Positions 1 to 7,009 of a stretch of 18,802 nt of DNA are shown piece after piece. The notes beneath the pieces were generated by a model. It worked only from the letters and a program-made list of their open reading frames with translations, did no database searches and was not told the origin of the DNA. The DNA is from Akkermansia sp. GTDB lineage: Bacteria > Verrucomicrobiota > Verrucomicrobiia > Verrucomicrobiales > Akkermansiaceae. Numbering within the stretch: position 1 is the stretch's first letter; each line of letters begins with the position of its first letter. A program made the position numbers and the translations under genes. Location of the stretch: the NCBI GenBank assembly GCA_017628435.1, contig JAGBZE010000061.1, positions 1 through 18,802 on the forward strand, written 5' to 3'.

Positions 1-23
1 GGAGTGCCTTTTTTCGTGTAAAA

Positions 24-98
24 CGAAGCGGACGGGGCTCGAACCCGCGACCTCAGCCGTGACAGGGCTGCGCTCTAACCAAACTGAGCTACCGCTCC
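24..98 (-). tRNA. tRNA-Asp (anticodon GTC)
   Basis: The reverse complement folds as a full cloverleaf. The 7-bp acceptor stem is GGAGCGG with CCGCTTC (one G-U pair), and the discriminator base is G at 24. The D-arm is GCTC/GAGC, and the anticodon stem CAGCC/GGCTG encloses loop CTGTCAC. The T-arm is GCGGG/CCCGT with loop TTCGAGC. The anticodon GTC lies at 61-63, so the tRNA reads GAC/GAU (Asp); a G discriminator is typical of tRNA-Asp. The 3' CCA is not encoded: TTT follows the discriminator, so CCA must be added by nucleotidyltransferase. No clear terminator hairpin is visible in the 23 bases left before the window edge. Confidence 0.96.
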
Positions 99-141
99 GT
101 CGGTTTTACCGTGTCACCCACCTTGCAGCGGGGACGGGCGC

Positions 142-170
142 ATTATACAGATGCCGATGGGGGAATGCAA
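142..170 (-). promoter_or_regulatory. Sigma-70 promoter of the tRNA-Asp gene
   Basis: On the minus strand, TTGCAT (165-170) and a perfect TATAAT (142-147) are separated by 17 bp. The bases after the -10 box, GCGCCCG, form a GC-rich discriminator of the kind associated with stringently controlled stable-RNA promoters. The predicted +1 is near 135, giving a 5' precursor leader of roughly 36 nt before the mature tRNA. Confidence 0.85.
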
Positions 171-240
171 GCCATTTTTTGATAAAATTGTAAAAATTGT
201 GAAAACAGGGTCGGGAAAGGGGGTGGATTTTTTTTTATTG

Positions 241-268
241 TTGCAAAGGCGGGATATGTTGGTATAGT
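241..268 (+). promoter_or_regulatory. Probable fucO promoter (predicts leaderless mRNA)
   Basis: TTGCAA (241-246) and TATAGT (263-268) are separated by 16 bp. The -10 box ends 6 nt before the fucO ATG at 275, so the predicted transcription start coincides with the start codon. No Shine-Dalgarno sequence would be included in the transcript. A T-rich tract lies just upstream (about 228-240). Confidence 0.6.
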
Positions 269-274
269 AGCAGC

Positions 275-1435
275 ATGTCCGCAAAACGCTTTATTCTGAA
301 TGAGACGAGCTACCACGGCCACGGTGCTGTGGAGGCTATTGTGACCGAAGTGAAGGGCCGTGGTTTCACCAAGGCTCTGGTGGTGACCGATGCTGACCTG
401 GTGAAGTTCGGCGTGGTGGCCAAGGTGACCACTCTGCTGGACGCCGCCGGTTGCGCATACGAGATTTACGACAAGGTGAAGGCCAATCCCAGCGTGGATG
501 TGGTGACCGCCGGTGTAGAGGCATTCAAGGCCGCCGGTGCTGACTACATGATTGCCATCGGTGGTGGTTCCCCGCAGGACACTGCCAAGGCTATCGGCAT
601 CATCATCAACAACCCCGAGTTCTCCGACGTGGTGAGCCTGGAGGGTCTTGCCCCCACCAAGAACAAGTGCGTGCCTGTGATTGCTGTGGCTACCACCGCC
701 GGCACCGCTGCTGAGACCACCATCAACTACGTGATTACCGATGAGGCCAAGCGCCGCAAGTTTGTATGCGTGGACCCGCACGATATCCCCGTGGTGGCTG
801 TGGTTGACCCCGACATGATGAGCTCCATGCCCAAGGGCCTGACCGCCGCTACCGGTATGGACGCCCTGACCCACGCCATCGAGGGTTACACCACCCTGGC
901 TGCCTGGGAACTGGCTGATACGCTTAACATCAAGGCTGTGGAACTCATCGCCAAGAGCCTTCGCAAGGCTGTGGAGAATGACCCCGATGGCCGCGAGGGC
1001 ATGGCTCTGGGTCAGTACATGACCGGTATGGCATTCTCCAACGTGGGTCTGGGCGTGGTACACGGCATGGCTCACCCCCTGAGCGCATTCTACAACACTC
1101 CCCACGGTGTGGCCAACGCTGTGCTGCTTCCCTATGTGATGGAGTACAATGCTGAGTACACTGGCGAGAAGTACCGCGAAATCGCCCGCGCCATGGGTGT
1201 GCAGGGTGTTGACGCCATGAGCCAGGCAGAGTACCGCAAGGCCGCTATCGATGCCGTGAAGCAGCTTTCCATCGATGTGAATATTCCCCAGACGCTGGCT
1301 GAAATCGGCGTGAAGGAGGAAGACCTGGAGGCTCTGACCGATGCCGCCATGGCTGACGTGTGCACCGGTGGTAACCCCCGTCCCTGCACCTGGGAGGAAG
1401 TGCTGGGTGTTTACAAGACCGCTTTCGGTAAGTAA
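275..1435 (+). CDS. fucO: Lactaldehyde reductase / Fe-dependent 1,2-propanediol oxidoreductase
   Basis: This 386-residue iron-dependent alcohol dehydrogenase (group III) reduces L-lactaldehyde, the product of fuculose-1-phosphate aldolase in L-fucose or L-rhamnose catabolism, to (S)-1,2-propanediol with NADH. The N-terminal half carries the dinucleotide-binding GGGSPQD motif at 96-102. The metal ligands are visible as D196, H200, H263 and H277, which is the same numbering as E. coli FucO (about 382 aa), so the protein is full length and collinear. The start at 275 is supported by the MSAKRFILNE opening and by the promoter immediately upstream. It is a single gene with its own terminator-like hairpin downstream; no other fucose genes are in the window. 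Codon use is strongly biased (AAG, CTG, GTG, GGT, ATC), suggesting high expression. The reaction is inferred from family and ligand match; another short-chain alcohol/aldehyde substrate is possible. Confidence 0.93.
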   Translation: MSAKRFILNETSYHGHGAVEAIVTEVKGRGFTKALVVTDADLVKFGVVAKVTTLLDAAGCAYEIYDKVKANPSVDVVTAGVEAFKAAGADYMIAIGGGSPQDTAKAIGIIINNPEFSDVVSLEGLAPTKNKCVPVIAVATTAGTAAETTINYVITDEAKRRKFVCVDPHDIPVVAVVDPDMMSSMPKGLTAATGMDALTHAIEGYTTLAAWELADTLNIKAVELIAKSLRKAVENDPDGREGMALGQYMTGMAFSNVGLGVVHGMAHPLSAFYNTPHGVANAVLLPYVMEYNAEYTGEKYREIARAMGVQGVDAMSQAEYRKAAIDAVKQLSIDVNIPQTLAEIGVKEEDLEALTDAAMADVCTGGNPRPCTWEEVLGVYKTAFGK

Positions 1436-1461
1436 TCGACCGCACAGAAATCTGTTCCGAC

Positions 1462-1489
1462 CCGCCGCAGTCCGCAAGGGCTGCGGCGG
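1462..1489 (+). terminator. Terminator-like hairpin after fucO
   Basis: A perfect 9-bp GC-rich stem, CCGCCGCAG / CTGCGGCGG, encloses a 10-nt loop 26 bp after the fucO stop. The following T-run is weak (ATTTGT), so efficiency as an intrinsic terminator is uncertain. Confidence 0.6.
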
Positions 1490-1529
1490 ATTTGTACCTG
1501 GATATTGGATTTTGGATGTGTAACATTCC

Positions 1530-1800
1530 GCGGGCTTTGCCCGCCTGATTTTGAGCCCACGGAGTGGGCGATATATCAATAGCGAGGGGTGAAGCCGCCA
1601 CGCCCTAGCGGGGCGAGCGGAACCCCTCGGATGCATAAGAAAATATCAGAACCCCGAGCATCGCGAGAGGGTGACAGAAACCGGTGTTACTCATGACAGC
1701 CAAGGCTTCTGCCGCCCCACTTCGGGGCCCAAAAGGAAGGATTAATGATTAATGAGGAATTTGCCGCCGAGACAAGTCGCCCACACAGGCCGCCGAGACG
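1530..1800. repeat. Composite palindromic (REP/BIME-like) intergenic element
   Basis: The non-coding stretch between fucO and the next gene is packed with inverted repeats. GCGGGC-TTT-GCCCGC lies at 1530-1544 and GCCCAC-GGA-GTGGGC at 1555-1569. A 47-bp nested dyad spans 1583-1629, with outer arms CGAGGGGT/ACCCCTCG, middle arms CCGC/GCGG and inner arms CGCCC/GGGCG around TAGCG. An imperfect ACCC..GGGT fold lies near 1652-1673, and GCCCC-ACTTC-GGGGC at 1714-1728. It is followed by a tandem 7-mer (ATTAATG twice, 1741-1754) and an 11-bp direct repeat GCCGCCGAGAC at 1763-1773 and 1789-1799. I see no coding pattern in it. The arrangement resembles REP/BIME-type elements mobilised by RAYT (IS200/IS605-like) transposases, but no such transposase is present and the relationship is inference. 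The element's outer limits are not known. Confidence 0.6.
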
Positions 1801-1850
1801 GGACTAAAGTCACGTGCTTCGAAGGATTTGCGGGCCTTACAAATGTTTTA

Positions 1851-1879
1851 TTGACTGGGAGCATGAAACGGACTATACT
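1851..1879 (+). promoter_or_regulatory. Sigma-70 promoter of the DUF2157 / GDYXXLXY unit
   Basis: TTGACT (1851-1856), a 17-bp spacer and TATACT (1874-1879) form a near-consensus promoter. The predicted +1 is near 1886, leaving a leader of about 21 nt without a recognisable Shine-Dalgarno sequence before the ATG at 1907. This promoter lies inside the longest open frame, which begins at 1814, and so argues that translation really starts at 1907. Confidence 0.8.
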
Positions 1880-1906
1880 GCGTATAGTTCAGATACTTGG
1901 TTTGTT

Positions 1907-3031
1907 ATGAAGCGCAAGGAAATAGAGCAGATGCAGGCAGCAGGGCTCATTACCGCCGAACAGGCGGAGTCCATTGCTGCGTATTTTCATCTGAATGGCG
2001 GTCGCCGGTGGAATTGGCTGGTGATGAGCATGTCATCCCTGGCCGGGGCCTTGATATTGGGCGGTATCATCATGTTGATATCTGCTAACTGGGAGAGTAT
2101 CCCCGATTGGGTGAAGATGAGCACTGCCATGGCGCTGCTGCTGGGGTTCTGGGTGGCTTGGGCGAGGACGCGGGAGACCAGGCCGCTTATGGCCGAGGCT
2201 TTCGGCCTGGTGGGTGGTGGCATGTGGCTGGGATGCATTGCGCTGTACGGGCAGATTTTTCAGCTGCAGAATCCTCTGGCAGAGGGGTGCCTGCTCTTCC
2301 TCCTGGGCGTGTGTGCCATTCCGTTTCTGGTGCAGCAGCGGATGCTGGTGGTGGTGGTGGCTGTGGCCAGTGCGGTGCTGCTGGGGGCGCTGATGGACAA
2401 CAAGGAATCCTGGCTGAGTCTGCGTCCGTGGTTGCGAGGTGATGCGACCCAGATGGGTGCCTGGATGGTGCTTTGCCTGTTCTGGTGGCTGCTGGGTGAG
2501 CACTGGCTCGGGAGCAAGGGCTTCTGCCGCAGCTATGCCTGGATGGGCGTGGTGGCGATGGTGCATTTCCTCCTCATGGTTCAGATTCCCTTGCTGTATC
2601 AGGCGTTTGGTGCTGAGTATTCTGTGCCGCGGTTGGTGGTTCTGCTGGCTGTGCCGCTGATGCTGCTGTGGAAACCGCGGGCTATTGCCTGGAAGCACTG
2701 GGGGTTAATGATTGTTCTGCTGTCGCTGCCCTATCCCATCGGGCTGCTGCTGAAGGATGCAGCGGGTGGCGAGTTCATGGGCGTGATGTGCGGATTCGGC
2801 ATGGGTGGCGGGCTGATGTATCTGGGCTATCAGGTGAAGCGTATATCCTGGCTGAACTACGGCTCGCTCATGGTGCTTCTGGCCGGTATTGCGCTCATTG
2901 CCAATGTGCTGGAATCTCTGACTGAATCGGGACTGGTATTGATAGTGGCCGGCTTGCTGATGCTGGGGCTGGTGTGGCTGCTGGAAAAGCAGCGTCGTGA
3001 GCTGGTGAAATCCATCAAGGAACAGGCCTAA
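1907..3031 (+). CDS. DUF2157-family polytopic membrane protein
   Basis: This is a predicted inner-membrane protein of 374 residues. The cytosolic N-terminus of about 40 residues (MKRKEIEQMQAAGLITAEQA..) is typical of the DUF2157 domain, where a short helical segment precedes the membrane bundle. About eleven or twelve hydrophobic segments follow, beginning with one rich in Gly/Ala/Leu at roughly residues 43-65. The protein ends in a basic tail (KQRRELVKSIKE). I set the start at 1907 rather than the in-frame ATG at 1814, because the promoter lies between them and the extra 31 residues do not look like the family. The gene is followed 21 bp later by a GDYXXLXY-type gene, a pairing that recurs in many bacteria and suggests the two products act together. 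The molecular function is unknown. Confidence 0.82.
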   Translation: MKRKEIEQMQAAGLITAEQAESIAAYFHLNGGRRWNWLVMSMSSLAGALILGGIIMLISANWESIPDWVKMSTAMALLLGFWVAWARTRETRPLMAEAFGLVGGGMWLGCIALYGQIFQLQNPLAEGCLLFLLGVCAIPFLVQQRMLVVVVAVASAVLLGALMDNKESWLSLRPWLRGDATQMGAWMVLCLFWWLLGEHWLGSKGFCRSYAWMGVVAMVHFLLMVQIPLLYQAFGAEYSVPRLVVLLAVPLMLLWKPRAIAWKHWGLMIVLLSLPYPIGLLLKDAAGGEFMGVMCGFGMGGGLMYLGYQVKRISWLNYGSLMVLLAGIALIANVLESLTESGLVLIVAGLLMLGLVWLLEKQRRELVKSIKEQA

Positions 3032-3052
3032 CCTTTAATTTCTAAGTAGAAG

Positions 3053-3901
3053 ATGAAACGAGTTTATCTGTTGTTTGCTGTGGTGGCGGTGCAGTTGTTG
3101 TGGCTGGGGTGGAATTATGTGGAGCGTACCCTCGAGCTGGAGCATGCCCCGGTGTTGCGTATCGAGTGCCAGCAGCGCGACCCTCGCGATTTGTTCCGGG
3201 GCGAATATGTGGCGTTGAATGCAGGTCAGTCTGTATCCCTGGCGCAGGCGGGAAAATCCATCTGCTGGGATGCCGGATTCTGCGATGCGGTCAATAAGGA
3301 TTGGGACTGGGTGGATGACAAGCGAGTTGAGCGGATGGCTACGAATCCGCTTCAGCCCCGGGCACCGCAGATGGAGGATTCCTTGAATCTGGTGAAACAC
3401 GGAGAGCCTCGGCGTGTGGCTGCGTTCTGGCGCGTGGGGGAGGATGGCCTGTCCCGCGTGGTGAGATTTGAGAAGCCGGGTGCACCGTCAGATGGCGCAG
3501 AGGAGGGGGAGACCCGCTGCCTGATGTGGATGGAAGTCTTCAGTCATCTCTCGCAGAATGAGGCGGGCGAATGGGAGGCCTATGTTTCGATAGAGCTGGA
3601 ATTTGGCAGACGAAACCGCCTGCGTTATTACGTGGAGGAGAATACGGGGGATATGTATAATATCTGGGTACGCCAGATGAAGCGTGAGTGGGATGATTTT
3701 CCCGCTGATCGTCTGCGATACACGGTGGACCTGGCTATCCGCGAGAGTGATACTGCCGTGCCCCGCATGCTGTATCTGAACGGTGTGCCGTATGCTGAGG
3801 CCGTAAAGCAGATCCGCGAGGGGACGTTTGCCTGGCTGTCCGAGCCGGTGGAGGTGACTGGGACTCGCGGCCGTAACCGGGGAATTTTCCGTATTAAATG
3901 A
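3053..3901 (+). CDS. GDYXXLXY-domain protein, membrane-anchored
   Basis: This 282-residue protein has one N-terminal hydrophobic segment (about residues 4-20, YLLFAVVAVQLLWLGWN) that should act as an uncleaved anchor or signal, placing the rest outside the cytoplasmic membrane. Shortly after it, at about residues 44-56, lies DPRDLFRGEYVAL, matching the (R)G(D/E)Y-x-x-L signature that names the GDYXXLXY family. Here Asp is replaced by Glu and the last Tyr by Ala. The remaining sequence is rich in charged and aromatic residues with no catalytic motif I recognise. A second GTRGRNRGIFRI stretch forms the C-terminus. The gene is co-transcribed with the DUF2157 gene 21 bp upstream and has no strong Shine-Dalgarno sequence. 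Known family members are usually encoded beside DUF2157/DUF4401 membrane proteins; the role is not established. The stop codon abuts a hairpin array. Confidence 0.78.
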   Translation: MKRVYLLFAVVAVQLLWLGWNYVERTLELEHAPVLRIECQQRDPRDLFRGEYVALNAGQSVSLAQAGKSICWDAGFCDAVNKDWDWVDDKRVERMATNPLQPRAPQMEDSLNLVKHGEPRRVAAFWRVGEDGLSRVVRFEKPGAPSDGAEEGETRCLMWMEVFSHLSQNEAGEWEAYVSIELEFGRRNRLRYYVEENTGDMYNIWVRQMKREWDDFPADRLRYTVDLAIRESDTAVPRMLYLNGVPYAEAVKQIREGTFAWLSEPVEVTGTRGRNRGIFRIK

Positions 3902-3903
3902 AG

Positions 3904-4065
3904 TACCGCTGCTTATGCAGCGGTAACGAGTCGCTTCGCTCAATGAATGACACTGGCTGCGCCAGTGTATGAAATTCGCCCTGTCGGGCGTATGAATTAC
4001 CGTCTGCGGCGGTACGAAAGCGTGGCTTTGCCACGCATGAATGTTGAGGGCTGTGCCCTCAACAT
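3904..4065. repeat. Array of seven consecutive stem-loops with ATGAA-like spacers
   Basis: The whole gap between two convergent genes consists of adjacent palindromes. They are: TACCGCTGC-TTAT-GCAGCGGTA (3904-3925); a bulged GAG(T)CG-CTT-CGCTC (3928-3941); ACACTGGC-TGC-GCCAGTGT (3950-3968); CGCCC-TGTC-GGGCG (3977-3990); TACCGTC-TGC-GGCGGTA with one G-U pair (3998-4014); GCGTGGC-TTT-GCCACGC (4020-4036); and an 11-bp stem ATGTTGAGGGC / GCCCTCAACAT around TGT (4041-4065). Most spacers read AATGAATG, ATGAAATT, TATGAAT, CGAAA or ATGA. Stem sequences are unrelated, but loop size (3-4 nt) and spacing are kept. It probably also terminates transcription from both sides, although T-runs are absent. Confidence 0.85.
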
Positions 4066-6059
4066 TACAGGAAATCCCTCGGCGCGGCGGCGGGCAGGGC
4101 ATACATGAAGCGGGAGCCGTAGAACTTCTGCACCACGCGGGAGTCGAGAATGGTGACGAGGCCGGTATCGGTCTTGGAGCGGATGAGTCGTCCAATACCC
4201 TGGCGGAATTTGAGCAGGGCCTCCGGCAGGGAGTAGTCGCGGAAGGCGTTGCCCCCGCGGGCGGTGATATCCTCTAACCGTGCTTCCACCAGCGGGTTGC
4301 CGGGGGATTCAAAGGGAATCTTAGTGACAATCACGTTGGAAAGCGCTTCGCCGGGCACATCCACGCCGGTCCAGAAACTATCTGTGCCGAAAAGCACGCT
4401 GCCGATATTCTCACGGAAGCTGTGCACCATCTGGCTGCGGTTCATTTCATCTCCCTGCACCAGGAGGGGCCAGCCGCGCTCCTGGCAGAAGGGGCGGAGC
4501 CGCACTGCCATGGCTCGCATGAGACTGTAGCTTGTGAACAGAACAAAAGCACGCCCTTGCGATTCGTCCAGCGAGCGCATAATCCAGTCTGCCAGGGCTG
4601 GCTGGTATTCATCATCCTGGCTGGCGGGTGGGGGAGGGGGCATGCTGCGTGCTACCATGATGCGCATCTGTCTGGCAAAATCGAAGGGACTGCCAATCTG
4701 CAGCGGGCGGGCGCTTTCAGCCCCCACGCGACCGGCAAAATAGCCCATGCCGTGGTTGCCGGTGGAGAGCGTGGCGCTGGTGCAGATGCAGCTGCGCCCG
4801 GCTTCGAAAAGCTTTTCGCGCAGCACCGGGGCCACGTTGATGAGCGCACCACGCATCGTGGTGAACTGGCCGTCGATGCCGTTGCTCTCCACCCAGTAGA
4901 CCGTGGTGTCGGCCTTGCTGAGCTTCACCATCTCGGTGGCGGCCTCATCATAGGCCAGAATGCGGGCGGCTGTGTCCAGAAGCTCAGCCTTGGCCAGGTC
5001 GTTGTCCTCAATCATGGCCGCCATGTCCTTGATTTCGGCAAAAAGCTGGCGTAGCACGGGGGAAAGCAGGTTCTCCGTCCACTCCGGCTGGCGCAGGCGC
5101 ACGGTGCCGTGGTGGGCTTCCAGCTGGCAGTCTGCGCGGGTGGCGGTGAAGAATTCACCCACAGCAGCCTGAGCTTCCTCAATGAGTTGTAGTACGGTGG
5201 GTGAGGCATTGTGGCGCATGCTGCCCTTGTGTGTCACCGGGTTGTACAGGCGCAGCAGTTCGTATTTCATCTCCGCCTCGCTGAGCGAGAGCCCCAGCTG
5301 GTTTGCCGCCACATTCTCGATGGTGTGCGCCTCATCCAGAATCACAAAGTCATTCGGGAAAATGAAGCCGGGCGGCCCTTCGGGCTCCACCGTCATCATC
5401 TCATCCGCCAGGGAAAGCAGCCCGAAGAACAGCGTGTGGTTCAGCACCACCACCTGAGCCTCCTGCACACGGCGGCGGGCGGCTTGGTAGGGGCAGTCGT
5501 AACCACAATTGCGCGGGGTGCACACGTGGTTTTCGCTGCATACCTGCGCCCACACCTTCGGGGAGATATTGAGCTCCGGCGGAAGCTCTGCCAGCGAGCC
5601 CTCGCCGCAATCCTTGGACCAGGCCAGCAAGTCATACAGCTGCTTGGTTTCCGCCTGATTGAAGAGGTCATTTGCCTGCTCCAGAGCACGGCGCAGGCGG
5701 GTGCGGCAGAGATAATTGGCCCGCCCTTTGAGCAGAGCTGCTGAGAAATGGCAGTTCAGCGCTTTGGAAACCGTGGGAATATCCTTGTGGAAAAGCTGTT
5801 CCTGCAGGTTGATTGTATGCGTGGAGATGACAGCCTTGCGCCCGTGGTCCAGTGCAAAACGGATGGCAGGAATCAGGTAAGCCAGTGATTTGCCCACACC
5901 CGTGCCGGCTTCGGCCAGCAGGGCAGTCTCCGTTTCCAGCGTTTCCGCCACGGCCACCGCCATCTGCTGCTGCTCCGGGCGGTACTCAAACCCCCGGGCA
6001 TGGGAAAGCAGTCCGGTTTCGGAAAAATCAATCTGAGTCTGTTCCGACAGGATGCCCAT
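4065..6059 (-). CDS. dinG: DinG/XPD-family ATP-dependent DNA helicase
   Basis: This is a 664-residue superfamily 2 iron-sulfur helicase of the DinG/YoaA type, which unwinds DNA 5' to 3' and resolves damaged or R-loop/D-loop-containing substrates. The Q-like motif YRPEQQQMA precedes Walker A AGTGVGKS (51-58). The Fe-S cluster ligands are probably C118, C174 or C180, C185 and C189. The Walker B DEAH box is at 242-245 and motif VI QGIGRLIR at 620-627. No N-terminal exonuclease domain is present, unlike Firmicutes DinG. It begins 10 bp after the stop of an exported-protein gene, so the two are probably co-transcribed from the promoter at 6818-6847. No Shine-Dalgarno sequence is evident. The last base of the downstream hairpin array overlaps its TAA stop. 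The family assignment is firm; whether the in vivo role is closer to DinG or YoaA cannot be told. Confidence 0.93.
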   Translation of the reverse strand: MGILSEQTQIDFSETGLLSHARGFEYRPEQQQMAVAVAETLETETALLAEAGTGVGKSLAYLIPAIRFALDHGRKAVISTHTINLQEQLFHKDIPTVSKALNCHFSAALLKGRANYLCRTRLRRALEQANDLFNQAETKQLYDLLAWSKDCGEGSLAELPPELNISPKVWAQVCSENHVCTPRNCGYDCPYQAARRRVQEAQVVVLNHTLFFGLLSLADEMMTVEPEGPPGFIFPNDFVILDEAHTIENVAANQLGLSLSEAEMKYELLRLYNPVTHKGSMRHNASPTVLQLIEEAQAAVGEFFTATRADCQLEAHHGTVRLRQPEWTENLLSPVLRQLFAEIKDMAAMIEDNDLAKAELLDTAARILAYDEAATEMVKLSKADTTVYWVESNGIDGQFTTMRGALINVAPVLREKLFEAGRSCICTSATLSTGNHGMGYFAGRVGAESARPLQIGSPFDFARQMRIMVARSMPPPPPASQDDEYQPALADWIMRSLDESQGRAFVLFTSYSLMRAMAVRLRPFCQERGWPLLVQGDEMNRSQMVHSFRENIGSVLFGTDSFWTGVDVPGEALSNVIVTKIPFESPGNPLVEARLEDITARGGNAFRDYSLPEALLKFRQGIGRLIRSKTDTGLVTILDSRVVQKFYGSRFMYALPAAAPRDFL

Positions 6060-6069
6060 GCTTCATGTA

Positions 6070-6810
6070 TCAGGGCAGAATGCGGTCTCCCGTGCCGGGC
6101 AGCTTCAGGTAGAGCGGCAGGTTCGGGAAGAAGGTGCGCAGGGTGTTCACGCTGGTGTTGCCATCGATGAAGTACCATTTGTTCAGTTCGGTGCCGCGGG
6201 GCTTGCTGGTATCTACAATCACCTCATCGCGTACAGCGTAGATATAGCTGCGGCGCTCCATGCGGGTGCGCTTGCCGTTGGCGGCCGGGGCGCTGATGAC
6301 CAGCGTGGTGGGGAGGATGACCACGCGGCTGCGCTCCTGCGTGTTGCCAATCTGTTCGGCACGTATACGTCCGGAGGTGTCCTTGCGCACCTGCGATACC
6401 GTGGCCATGGGGGGGGTGACCACATATTCCGAGGTGGCTTCGCCTACGGTGAAGCTTTCCACGGTGAGGCCACGCTGCTTCATTTCCTCGCCCATGCGGG
6501 CATATTTGGCGCGCAGTGCCTTATCGCTGGCAGCCATGCGCGCTTTTGCCTGAACCACGGTCTCTCGGTCCAGGCCCTGTACGCGGCGTGCGCGGGCAAT
6601 CTCGTCCTCCCGGCTGCTGGATGTAAGCTGGTCTGCGTAGGTGCGGCGCAGCGGAGGATACATGAAATCCACCGCCCAGCGCATATCGCAGTTGCGCACA
6701 GCTGCTCCATATTGCTGGGCGGCTTCACGGGCAGAGGTTGCGGCATCGCTCGCGGCCTGGCACACACTCATCACAGCCAACGCAACGGCAAACAGGGAAA
6801 TCATCTTCAT
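6070..6810 (-). CDS. Exported protein of unknown function
   Basis: I do not recognise a family for this 246-residue product. It begins MKMISLFAVALAVMSVCQA, a typical type I signal peptide (basic start, hydrophobic core), with likely cleavage after CQA near residue 19. Cys17 is not in a convincing lipobox. The mature part starts with an Ala-rich helix (SAREAAQQYGAAVRNCD), continues through a highly charged helical region (about residues 65-115, EDEIARARRVQ..), and ends with beta-type sequence (about 140-245) containing a WYFIDG segment. The fold could be an NTF2-like or lipoprotein-carrier-like periplasmic domain, but that is speculation. The start is set at 6810 because the in-frame ATG at 6819 overlaps the predicted -10 box; ATG 6804 is another option. 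It is followed after 10 bp by dinG, with no obvious functional link. Confidence 0.78.
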   Translation of the reverse strand: MKMISLFAVALAVMSVCQAASDAATSAREAAQQYGAAVRNCDMRWAVDFMYPPLRRTYADQLTSSSREDEIARARRVQGLDRETVVQAKARMAASDKALRAKYARMGEEMKQRGLTVESFTVGEATSEYVVTPPMATVSQVRKDTSGRIRAEQIGNTQERSRVVILPTTLVISAPAANGKRTRMERRSYIYAVRDEVIVDTSKPRGTELNKWYFIDGNTSVNTLRTFFPNLPLYLKLPGTGDRILP

Positions 6811-6817
6811 GCCCCAC

Positions 6818-6847
6818 ATGTTACCACAGCCCGGTGCAGCGGCGCAA
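6818..6847 (-). promoter_or_regulatory. Probable promoter of the exported protein - dinG pair
   Basis: On the minus strand, TTGCGC (6842-6847), an 18-bp spacer and TAACAT (6818-6823) lie just before the gene. The -10 box ends 7 nt upstream of the ATG at 6810, again predicting a leaderless transcript. The boxes are weaker than those of the other promoters. Confidence 0.5.
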
Positions 6848-6889
6848 GCAGGAATGATGTTCTAAATGAGGGAGATTTCTGCAAACGGC

Positions 6890-6917
6890 TTGACAGTGAG
6901 GCAGAGTGTGCTACACT
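6890..6917 (+). promoter_or_regulatory. Sigma-70 promoter of rtcB
   Basis: A consensus TTGACA (6890-6895), 16-bp spacer and TACACT (6912-6917) predict a start near 6924. That gives a leader of about 110 nt before rtcB, unusually long for this window. No sigma-54 (-24/-12) element typical of the RtcR-controlled rtcBA operon of enterobacteria is apparent. Confidence 0.8.
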
Positions 6918-6989
6918 CACTTCGCAACTGCCCTACCCGCAGTTTGCATTTGGTTATCTCACTACCCTATCACTAGCATAAAAACACCC

Positions 6990-7009
6990 GTGCTGTCGCG
7001 AGACAGTAC
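6990..7009 (+). promoter_or_regulatory. GNRA-tetraloop hairpin in the rtcB leader
   Basis: GTGCTGTC and GACAGTAC form an 8-bp stem with one G-U pair, closed by a GCGA (GNRA-class) tetraloop. It sits 24 nt upstream of the rtcB start codon. It has no T-run, so it is not an intrinsic terminator. A role in translation control, mRNA stability or as a processing site is inference. The rest of the leader (about 6924-6989) shows no riboswitch I recognise. Confidence 0.5.

Noticed and set aside
143..1636. A 497-codon minus-strand open frame antisense to fucO
   Set aside because: It crosses the tRNA promoter region and reads the fucO complement (His/Gly-rich); FucO has every expected catalytic ligand on the other strand.
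1814..1906. N-terminal extension of the DUF2157 protein to the ATG at 1814
   Set aside because: A near-consensus promoter (1851-1879) lies inside it, and the resulting 31 residues do not resemble the family's start.
1436..1906. Small gene in the long gap after fucO
   Set aside because: Open frames here are short, cross the palindromes, and lack a start signal or protein-like composition.
3904..4065. CRISPR array
   Set aside because: There is no constant repeat of 20 bp or more; each palindrome has a different sequence, the spacers are the constant part and only 2-8 nt long, and no cas gene is near.
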